A stretch of 64,000 nucleotides of DNA from Mangifera indica (Eukaryota; Streptophyta; Magnoliopsida; Sapindales; Anacardiaceae). Position numbers and translations under genes: made by a program. Within the stretch, counting starts at the first letter, position 1. Each line of letters starts with the position of its first letter. The notes below the pieces were generated by a model, which saw only the letters and a list, made by a program, of their open reading frames with translations, made no database searches and was not told the origin of the DNA. Below are positions 55,010-64,000 of the stretch, in pieces. Location: NCBI RefSeq assembly GCF_011075055.1, contig NC_058138.1, forward strand, positions 20,000,928 to 20,064,927, in the 5' to 3' direction.

Positions 55010-56747
55010 AACACATCTTCATATTGATATTCAAAAATAAGTACAATAATAACACCAACGCGTTACTTGTCTAACTTTATCAAAATAATAGTGTTATGTA
55101 CATAATTTTGTACATAAAAAATGACATATCATTATATGAATTGACAATTAAAAATTAAAGATAAAACAATACTCAATTATATGATAACACATCATCACTT
55201 ATATATAACATAATATTTTTCTTATCAAAAATACACTTGTAGTTGAAGGAGAATCGAAGCATGATTTCAGCATGGTACTTGCATTAAAAACATGAATTAA
55301 ATATGCATTTCCCATTTGATTCGGATTTTGATGAAGGAAAAAATAAAACTGGGGATTTGCCTCCAAGAATGTGCTACATTGATGAAGTATTTTCATTCAG
55401 CAATGTTATGAGTGTACTTACTTTGAGTATATAAATAAATATATATTTTTATGTCATTATATGATTATACATTAATTTATCTTTAATTTACAATCATTTA
55501 ATTAATATGCATAATTTTATTGATTTTCATTTATCAAAGGATTCCACCTCTTTTTCCTTTTCTATGAATAAATTGCAGAATTCCAGGAGTTTTCCTAAGA
55601 ATATATTGCAGAACTGATGTATATTTAGTTGTGAAATAACACAAATAGAGACGCAAACACAATTTTTTCTTTAAAATTACATGATATCGCTGCCCGGCGT
55701 TCCTGCCCAATAGCAGCCATTCTATTGTTCTCTTCCAATAATTGAAAATGGTGGAAATTCACAGTAGATGGTATTCTCTCTACAATGACAAGATTTGGTC
55801 ATCTATTAATAAAACTGTATTACGAAAATGTCCTCTCAAGGTCAAAACTTAATTATGTCTACTTCAAATAAAAGCTCAACATTTTTGGACTCAAATCTAG
55901 TGAGTAAACCAAAATTTTTAGGAGTTCTTTTCTGATTGGATCTCTTACACAATGCCTTTCTTCTCTTTTTTGGGTTTGAAATTTCTGAATGCTTCTTGGG
56001 TTCAAAATGAACTGAATTTGGTAAATGAAGCTATAAATATTTGAGAGTAGTTTAGTCTTCAATAAACAATACGAAAGGATTTAAGATGACATTGTCACAC
56101 TTCAAATAATGTTAATTTGCTAATTTCCCTTATGATTTTTATCAAAAAATAATACAATCCTAATCGTTTTAGTTGTATGACTTAGACATGATGACGGACT
56201 GTGTTAGGCCAACTTTGACACAATCCATTTTACCTAGAGATTGGGTTATATCTAAGCTTGTCAATTGAGAGGCTTTGTTAAATCAGTTCAAATACAATCT
56301 ACTATCATTATGGGTCAAACATTGTTTAATCCTACCAAATAGACTGATCCACTAATGTGTCAAGGCTCATGACATGATTCGGGGCCCTTGGGGGGGCTTC
56401 AATTGCAGAATTAAACTTTCTTTTTTGATTCCAGTTTTAATATTTAAATGTAAGTAAGAGAAATTGAAAATGAGACTTTTTAAACAGAACCGAGGTTTAA
56501 TTTATTGACCGTTTTGTTAAGCCCCTGTCATTTTTAAACGTCCCACTTTCCTTTCTGAAAACGAAAATAAGATCAACCATAACCAGTGAAGAACAAAAAG
56601 TTATTCATGAATTGGCAAACTACCGCAGGCCTGGGCAAAATAGAGCTTTCCTCCTTCACCTCCCAAACTCTATAAGTACAACTCTAGCTTCTTCAATATT
56701 AACTTGTCTTCTCAAAATTCTTAACTTTGCACATCAAGTACTTCACC
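55010..56747 (+). repeat. Germin-like unit 2 upstream region
   Basis: Collinear with 42960-46245 from about 43620 onward, but lacks about 860 bp equivalent to 44960-45810 (junction near 56395) and about 91 bp of proximal promoter. Contains the MITE-like element at 55087-55221. Confidence 0.8.
56671..56678 (+). promoter_or_regulatory. Altered TATA box of germin-like gene 2
   Basis: TATAAGTA where the other copies have TATAAATA. In addition, sequence equivalent to 46029-46119 is missing just upstream (junction CAAAC/TACCGCAGG near 56621), so expression may differ from copy 1. Confidence 0.6.
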
Positions 56748-57359
56748 ATGTCTTCTCAAAAACTCTTCGCCTTTTTGCTTTCTTTAGCAACTGTCCAAAT
56801 GGCGTTCTCCGGGGATATAGATGTCCTCACAGACTTCCTTCTTCCACCAAAAGTAACCCAAGTCGATAGCAACTTTTTCACATTCACCCGCATGCGCGCT
56901 CTTGTCGGTGCGCCACTGGCAACGAATTTTACGGTCACCACAGCAAGCTTGCCCGAATTCCCTGCGCTCAATGGACAAAGTGTTTCATATGCTATCCTTC
57001 AATTCCCTGCCGGCACTTCTAGCCCTCTTCACGAACACCCTCGCTCTGGTGAGCTCCTTTTCCTTGTGAAAGGCCACCTTACTGTTGGTTTCGTTGACAC
57101 AACCGACAAGCTTTTCGTTCAGAAGCTGCAAAAGGGTGACATGTTTCTATTCCCCAAGGGACTTGTTCACTTCCAGTACAACAGGGGAAAGACAATTGCT
57201 ACAGCGATTTCTGCCTTCGGGAGTGTAAATCCAGGCACTGAATCTCTTCCCAACACTCTGTTCATCACAGGCATTGATGATACAATCTTGGCCAAGTCTT
57301 TCAAGACTGATATTGCTACGATTAAACATCTCAAGGCAGGGCTTGCACCCAGGACCTGA
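56748..57359 (+). CDS. Germin-like protein 2
   Basis: 203 aa, single exon, intact, about ten substitutions from copy 1. Signal peptide about 1-22 and the same cupin_1 domain. Box 1 reads PLHEHPRSGE, so T96 is replaced by E between the two metal-binding histidines H95 and H97; E102 and H141 are kept. Other changes include P58A, SS145-146NR and T173I. As in copy 1, there is no cysteine in the mature part. The role is expected to be apoplastic, with unknown enzyme activity. Confidence 0.93.
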   Translation: MSSQKLFAFLLSLATVQMAFSGDIDVLTDFLLPPKVTQVDSNFFTFTRMRALVGAPLATNFTVTTASLPEFPALNGQSVSYAILQFPAGTSSPLHEHPRSGELLFLVKGHLTVGFVDTTDKLFVQKLQKGDMFLFPKGLVHFQYNRGKTIATAISAFGSVNPGTESLPNTLFITGIDDTILAKSFKTDIATIKHLKAGLAPRT

Positions 57360-57491
57360 GGATAAAATTTAGTCACTTTTTAAGTGTGGAATTAGTTTTC
57401 TTTAATATGTGTTCTTGGATTGTGCAATGAAAAATCTTTCGAAGGGGAAGTATTTTCTTCCTTTTCCGGAAGATTACTCCCTTTTCTAGAA

Positions 57492-57575
57492 ATTGTAATG
57501 TTGTTTCTGTCCGTCTTTGGCTAAATAAGTGCAATTGTAATGTTGTTTCTGTTCATCTTTGGCTAAATATGTGCA
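57492..57575 (+). repeat. 42-bp tandem repeat, two units, in GLP2 3' region
   Basis: Units begin at 57492 and 57534; the homologous array after copy 1 has four units. Confidence 0.92.
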
Positions 57576-57908
57576 ATGATGCACTTTTATGGCCTTTGTT
57601 AATTAGAATGGTGATTTTTAATATCTCATTATTTAATGGAATAATTTTAAATTAAAAATTAAAATACCATTCAATCACATTATAGAACATATAAATTAAT
57701 ATTTATTTTTTTTCTAAAAAGGCAATCCAAATGAAAATAATGTTACCATTTTTTCTAAATGAATGTATTGAATAATAATAATAATAATAATAATTATCCA
57801 TTAAATTCCTCCAAATATTTACTCGGAAACAGTTTGTTTATAACAAAATACTAAGAATTCCAGAGTATCAGGGTGTTTTACATTTATCTAATTTTCTTCT
57901 CCCCTTCC

Positions 57909-58511
57909 ATGTCACTCCCACCCCACACCCATGGACTTCCAATCCCGATACAACGCCACTCCTCTTCCTTCAACCACTACATCACTCCCCACCCTGACCA
58001 ACCGCCTTCTCACTCCACCTCCAATGCTAAACTCAATGAACACGACATCTTCACCACCGACATTTCGCCATCCAACCACAACCACCACCACCTTAACAAT
58101 AACAACAACAAAACCGCAAATTTCTTTGAGAGTTTTGGAATTCGAGCAGCGCTATCAAAATTTCCAACTAATTCTCATTCTTATTGCCACAAAGCATCGA
58201 TTCCTAGCCGGCGGAAGATCTTGAGTGTTCCAAAGCTGCAATGTGAGTGATTAGGGTTTGGGAGATTTCGACATCAAAGTGCGTTAGTGAACATGCCAAT
58301 GCTAGTGACGGTAATGAAGAAGCATAATTTTGATGAGACCGACAAGGATGATGAGGCAGAGGGTGAGTTGATTCCACCGCATGAGATTTTGGCGCAAACT
58401 CACTCTCCAGTTCTTGGGAGCTCGGTGGTGGATGGGGTTGGACGGACGCTCAAAGGGAGAGACTTGAGACAGGTTAGAAATGCTGTTTGGGGAGCTGTGT
58501 TTACCGCGTGA
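57909..58511 (+). pseudogene. S40 (DUF584) senescence-regulator relic 2
   Basis: The ATG at 57909 opens a frame starting MSLPPHTHGLPIPIQRHSSS, with NHNHHHLNNNNN, FFESFGIRAALSKFP and an in-frame TGA at 58248-58250. The same frame continues as MPMLVTVMKKHNFDE, GELIPPHEILAQ and GVGRTLKGRDLRQVRNAVW, the S40/DUF584 signature. It then runs into duplicated GRP promoter sequence (AVFTA, stop), losing the last roughly 6 residues. With one nonsense codon and a replaced end it is probably dead, although it is much better preserved than relic 1. Re-initiation at 58287 could yield a 74-residue C-terminal fragment. Confidence 0.83.
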
Positions 58512-58720
58512 ATCTTCAGCGGAGGTTTCCTTGTATCTTCCCTTCAACCATACTGACTTCTTCGAAATTGTGCTTCTTTAGGAGAATGGTTACGTAATAT
58601 TATTATTAATGTTATTAAGGTGAAAACGAGTTTCCCTTTCCATGAAAATCTACGTATTTAATGGGAAAAGGATCTCATTTTAAGGAAAGCTGTGGATGGC
58701 TGAATATATATTAGTGAGTA
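58495..58720 (-). repeat. GRP promoter relic
   Basis: Third copy of the promoter at 42520-42790; no GRP exon is attached. It begins abruptly inside the S40 reading frame. Confidence 0.72.
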
Positions 58721-59326
58721 ATATTCTTACACCCAAAATATAATCGAAGTATGTTTTATTCACATAAACCCATACCTTCAATTGAAAAAAATCAAAATTC
58801 TAAGCTACACTTTTCCATGTGGTTCGAATAATGTTATTAGGTAAGACATCTGCCACACCGCGCTTAGGATTATGCTACTTAGTCTATTGTGTGTGATATG
58901 TATCATACCACATTTAAAATGGTGCTATTTAGTCAGAATTACACTCAAAATGATACAACTTAACCAAATTTAACTTGAATTGTTCTATTTTGGTGAGATT
59001 TCATCCAAAATCAAACTTGGGACAATATCATTAAACCTTTATCACCCAATCTTAATACAATTCTAGTTAAAATTGGATCATCATATACTATTCAAATTGA
59101 ATAGTACTAGGATAGATTTAATTTAATTAAATCTTACCATTTCAAGTATAATTTCGACCAATACATATAATCTTGAGTGTGATATGTTCATGATCACACC
59201 TAGCTAGTTTGTGGCATCTAAAGTTGCCGACAACTCTTTTTTAGCCATAAAGGTAATATAAACTGGGGTGAAATGCATTTAATAAAGTTTGTGGCAAATG
59301 TTATTTAATATGCTTTTTAAAGATAA

Positions 59327-59365
59327 TATGTATATGTATATGTATATGTGTATGTGTATGTATGG

Positions 59366-59403
<38 letters not shown>
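59327..59403. repeat. Compound microsatellite
   Basis: TATG/TGTA repeats, then (TG)n, then (TA)n over about 77 bp. Absent at the matching place near 53530, where a short T-rich/TA stretch lies instead. Confidence 0.9.
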
Positions 59404-59438
59404 TCTTTTTCAATTTCTACAACATGTCAAATAACAAA

Positions 59439-60454
59439 GGGAAATTAATTAAAATAGACAGTCAGTTTCGTGTGTAAATTTTTTTCGGCAGCAAGTTTTA
59501 CTTTTTACCTTTTTAAGCAAATTATATTTTTTATTTCAAAAATACCCCTCTTTTAATTTCTCAACGTTTACCGTAGCTTTTCACCGATTAATTGCTTATA
59601 TTTCAGACAATACGTATTAAGATTAAGTTTTCTGTAATGGATAAAATCTATAGATGAAAAATAGATTAATTTTTTATAAAATAATTGATTCTTATAGTTT
59701 TCTGTAATAGGCGCATAAAACTGTGAAGAGGTACAAGAAAATATAAAGGGATGCGGGAAAATGTGAAGGGGTGCGTAAAAATAATATATATAATATAATA
59801 TAATATATATTAATAATATATATTATAAAGGGGTGCAGGAGATAACATATCTCCCGCACCCTTTTGTTATCTCCTGCACCCTTTTTATAATTCACATACC
59901 CTTTTGGTATTTTCATGTACCCTTTTTATAAGCAATGGTTGTCGCACCCGTTCATGCACCCTTTCTAAATTAACGCACCCGCACCCCTTTCCACACCAAT
60001 TCCTGCACCTCTTACCAAATTCTCGCACCCATTCTTGCACCCCTTACCAAATTCTCGCACCCATTCTTGCACCCCTTACCAAATTCTCGCACTCATTCCC
60101 ACACCCGCCTTTTTCCAAATTCTCGCACCCGCACCCGCATCCATTCCTGCACCCCTTCACGCACCCACACCGTTTTGAAAAAAATGTATCGTTTTTAGAA
60201 AACGCATCGTTTTTGAGACAACGCACTGTTTTTATTTTGTAAAATTAGATTTTCATTATAGAAAACTTAATCTTAATGCGTATCGTCTGAAATGTAAGCA
60301 ATTAATCGGCGAAAAACTACGATAAACGCTGAGAAATTAAAAGAGGGGTAATTTTGGAATGAAAAATATAATTTGCTTAAAATGGTAAAAAGTAAGAATT
60401 GCTGCCGAAAAATGTTTACGCGCGAAACCGACTGCCTATTTTAATTAATTTCCC
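59439..60454. mobile_element. Mutator-like element with about 200-bp inverted repeats
   Basis: 1016 bp. Left end GGGAAATTAATTAAAATAGA and right end, reverse-complemented, GGGAAATTAATTAAAATAGG; the match continues for about 200 bp. Target duplications AATAACAAA (59430-59438) and ATTAACAAA (60455-60463) agree at eight of nine bases. The interior 59855-60175 is a C-rich array of GCACCCCTTACCAAATTCTC units of about 37 bp. Non-coding. Confidence 0.92.
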
Positions 60455-60670
60455 ATTAACAAATAAGAAATTCTATTTTCAAGTAACATGTAAAGTATTA
60501 TGTGATAGTGAAATGTAAACAAAAAGGTAATTGGTAATAAAGTGAAATTACCCTTATTTAAATTGATGAGTTTAATGATAAATTATGTGAGTATTACAGA
60601 GCAATACCCCAATGAAAATGTTTAATTTAGACTCAATCAAAATATTTTAGAATGGAGTTGGTACAAAGGA

Positions 60671-63600
60671 AGTAAACTTCTCACAACTATGGGTAGGATT
60701 AGATTCAGTCAAGACTAAATTTGAACAAGGTTTAACTTGAGATTAATTTAAATTCAAAAAAATCAATTCAAAATTAATAAACTGATATTTGTTCTCAATT
60801 AGAAACAAATTTGATATGAGCTAACTCAAACTTGAATTATTTATTAAAATGAGTCTAATATTTAGATTTCAAATCGACTTATTCAATCTAAACTCAAACA
60901 GTTTAGGTCAAATTTGTCTCTAATTATGAGTTTTGAACTAATATCCATTATAAGCCTTTCTCAAGTAGGGTTGGATATAATCATTTCTGGGTTGGATATA
61001 ACATAAAACAATAAAACTATATGTATTAATTTTGAGTATATAATAGGTATACACTTATATATATTATCATGTGATTAAATAATTTTGAATTAAAAATAAA
61101 GTAACACTCAATTATTTAATGACAAACATAAATGTATATTTATTTGTATGCTCAAATTGAGTACACATTGCTCAACTTAAGATTTTAAAACCCGATACAA
61201 ATTGAAAATAACTATAAACCATATTGGATTGGATCAAGATAGTGAAATTCAAGTGGGGGCTTTACACCATACAAATGCAAATGCTCAAGATCTATTGACT
61301 CCAATTTTAAGCTATGGAATGCAAATTGATATTAAAAAATAAGTACAATAATAGCACCTACACATGACTCTTCTAACTTTATCAAAAGAGTAGTGTTATA
61401 TGCAAAATTTTATATACAAATAACGATGTATCATTATATAATTAAATAAATAAAGATTAAAGATAAAACAACATGAAGTCACATGATATTATTCTCATAA
61501 AAAATACACTTGTAGTTGAAGGAGAATTGATGCATGATTTCGACATATTGATACTTGCATTAAAAAGATGAATTAAATATGCATTTCCCATTTGATTAGG
61601 ATTTTGATAAAGGAAAGAATATTATTGCGGATTTGCCTTCAAGGAATGTGCTATATTGTTGAAGTATTTTCATTCAATAATGTTATGAGTGTACTTCCTT
61701 TGAGTATATAGATAAATTTATATTTTTTTGTCATTATATGATTAGATATTAATTTATCTTTAATTTAAAATTATCTAATTAATACGCATAATTTTATTGA
61801 TTTTCATTTATCAAAGGATTCCACTTCTTTTTCCTTTTCTAAGAATATATTGCAGAATTCCAGGAGTTTTCCTAGGAATATATTGCAGAATTGATGTATA
61901 TTTAGTTGTGAAATAACACAAACACAATTTTTTCTTTAAAATTACATGATATCACTGCCCGGCATTCCTACCCAATGGCAGCCATTCTCATGTTCTCTTC
62001 CAATAATTGAAAATGGTGGAAATTCATAGTGGATGGTATTCTCTCTACAATGACAAGATTTGGTCATCTATTAATAAAACTGTATTATGAAAATGTCTTC
62101 TCAAACTCAAAACTTAATTATGTCTACTTTAAACAAAAGCTCAACATTTTTGGACTCAAATCTAGTGAGTAAACCAAAATTTTTAAGAGTTCTTTTCTAA
62201 TTGTATCTCTTACACAATGTCTTTCTTCTCTTTTTTGGGTTTGAAATTTTTCTTATGCTTCTTGGGTTCAAAATGAACTAAATTTGGTAAATGAAGCTAT
62301 AAAAATTTGAGAGTAGTTTAGTTTTCAATAAACAATACGAAGGGATTTAAGATGACGTTGCTACACCTTAGATAATGTCAATTTTCTAATTTTCTTTTTG
62401 ATTTAGACATGATAGTATACAGTGTCTAGGGTTGGATTTGAACCGAGCCAGTTTGAGCTCGGCTCGGACGAGCCTGAAACGAGCTGAGCTCGGTCGAGCT
62501 CGGTCGAGCTCGAGCTACTCGCTAGATTTTTTAATAAAAAAATTCTATACAAAACAATGTCATTTTGACCAATATGTATTAAAACGATATCGTTTTAATA
62601 ATGAAAAACTAGCCGAACTGAGTTTGGTTTTCACGAGCTCGAGCTCAACTATATGTGAACCAAACCGAGCTCAAGTTTGGTTCGGTTTGAATCCAACCAA
62701 CTGTGTTAGAACGACTCCAACACAATCCATTGTGCCTACAGATTGGGTAATATCTAGACCCATCAATTGAGAGACTATGCTACATCAGCTCAGACACAAT
62801 CTACTGTTATTATGGGTCAAACAATGTCTAACCCTACCAAATAGATTGGCGTGCTAATATGTCAAGACTCATGACATGATTCATGGCCCTTGGCCATGCC
62901 TTTGCGGGCTTTTGTGGGTTAGTATGTCAAATTATATTTTTTAAATAAATTTATTATTTTTAACAGATCATTTCATATTAACCGCAAGCCTTATCTCAAG
63001 ACCCCAATATAACTTGCAACCTCAAACTCTAAACATTAAAGATCATACCAATAATGGTAAGCCGAGTCGTCTATTATGTCTAGTATGACCTATGCATTCT
63101 AGTGTGTTTTAATTAAAGTAATACAAAAAGACTGCACGTTATAGATCGTCCAAAGCCTTGTAACTAGATTGATTTAGCAAAGTTAGAAGACTAAATTGCC
63201 ATCACAAAGATAATGACATGACTAAAAACTGCATTCTCGACTCCGCCAGGATATTCAAGAATGCTTCTTCTTTCTGTCTCTCATACGAAAGTTAATTTTT
63301 CACTAATTTTTTGTCAATTCTTTTTTTGAATTGTTGATAAAAAGATATATGCCTTACGTCTTTATATCTACGGATATTCTCATGACTCTTAGGAACATGG
63401 GATACAAAATAGATTATTATTTTGTAATTGATAATTTACAAAAACAAAAGGAAGAAAGGATATCCTTTAATGTCAATGCAGTTTAATATTGTAACTCAAT
63501 CTCAGGATACCGCAAATGGAATAAAGTTTATGTTAACAACTGGTAGAATAAAAAAATAATAAAAATAATTGAAAATGAGACTTTTTTAAACACAATCAAG

Positions 63601-63944
63601 GTTTAATTTATTGGCCGTTTTGTTAAGCCCCTGTCATTTTTAAACGTCCCTCTTTCCTTTCTGAAAACGAAAATAAGATCAACCACAACCGGTGAAGAAC
63701 AAAAAGTGATTCATGAATTGGCAAACTTAAAGAGATCCTTAATTTACTTCTTGTCATCGGCCAGTTGACAGCTTAAACTTCGGCCACATAAGAATGAATA
63801 ACTTTGTAATATCCATCTACCGCAGGCCTGGGCAAAATAGAGCTTTCCTCCCTCACCTCCCAAACTCTATAAATACAACTCTAGCTTCTTCAGTATTAAC
63901 TTGTCTTCTCAAAATTCTTAACTTTGCACATCAAGTACTTCACC
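60671..63944 (+). repeat. Germin-like unit 3 upstream region
   Basis: Collinear with 42960-46245 (AAACTTCTCACAACTATGGG onward). It carries an extra element at 62430-62700 and a shortened MITE at 61387-61498. The TATA box TATAAATA is at 63868-63875. No other gene. Confidence 0.82.
62430..62700. mobile_element. GAGCTCG-rich element with inverted ends, 271 bp
   Basis: The ends GGTTGGATTTGAACCGAGCC and, reverse-complemented, GGTTGGATTCAAACCGAACC form inverted repeats of more than 30 bp. Absent at the matching place in unit 1 (near 44799), so it inserted after the units separated. The flanks (TGTCTAG / TGTGTTAG) are a degenerate target duplication of about 9 bp. A related sequence lies at 20839-21182. 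Confidence 0.75.
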
Positions 63945-64000
63945 ATGTCTTCTCAAAAAACTCTTCGCCCTTTTGCTTTCTTTAGCAACTGTCCAAATGG
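63945..64000 (+). pseudogene. Germin-like gene 3, 5' end, frameshifted
   Basis: The ATG at 63945 is followed by MSSQK, but the A run has six instead of five A's, shifting the frame to TLRPFAFFSNCPN, where copies 1 and 2 read LFALLLSLATV. Promoter and TATA box are intact. The window ends here, so a downstream correction cannot be excluded; a sequencing or assembly error in the homopolymer is also possible. Confidence 0.7.

Noticed and set aside
59904..60242. 112-residue frame rich in His/Pro/Thr
   Set aside because: Produced by the C-rich tandem array inside the transposon at 59439-60454.

Overview
The window is nuclear DNA of a flowering plant, most likely a eudicot. It is AT-rich, has intron-containing genes with GT/AG borders, and carries plant-only families: a CRIB-type RopGAP, an F-box/FBA protein, LEA_2 proteins, a germin-like protein and an S40 (DUF584) senescence-regulator relic. 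It is densely interrupted by plant LTR retrotransposons, LINEs and Mutator-like elements. The species cannot be named from the sequence.

Layout. 1-13,000: a five-exon RopGAP gene on the minus strand. Its third intron holds a complete, coding-intact Ty1/copia retrotransposon (4973-10095, 5-bp target duplication). 13,480-19,312: a decayed LINE next to the 5' part of a decayed Ty3/gypsy element whose LTR cuts a small gene. 19,313-26,720: a cluster of one intact and several broken copies of an unrecognised gene family (called 'P' here), with an LTR remnant, a complete 444-bp TRIM, a second LINE fragment and a copy of RopGAP intron 1. 26,960-41,082: a three-gene module (F-box + two LEA_2 genes, all minus strand) duplicated in tandem. 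The left copy has lost its F-box domain and one LEA gene; the right copy is intact. 41,625-64,000: a tandem array whose unit is glycine-rich protein gene (minus), germin-like gene (plus), S40-like gene (plus). Only the first GRP and two germin-like genes look functional; both long S40 copies are pseudogenes, and the third germin-like copy at the window edge has a frameshift in its signal peptide.

The duplicated blocks serve as internal controls. Comparing copies gives 'empty sites' for several non-autonomous DNA transposons (28468-29292, 30236-31307, 31320-31500, 31630-32452, 38777-39655, 50163-52189, 62430-62700), most with 9-bp target duplications as expected of the Mutator superfamily. The element at 50163-52189 also carries an exon resembling the DUF1985 domain of Ulp1-type Mutator elements. 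No bacterial-type operons, CRISPR arrays, rRNA or tRNA genes were seen. The genes are separate plant transcription units. Links between them are by duplication (LEA, F-box, GLP, S40, GRP) rather than by pathway, although LEA_2, F-box/CPR1-like, germin-like and S40 families are all commonly associated with stress, defence or senescence.
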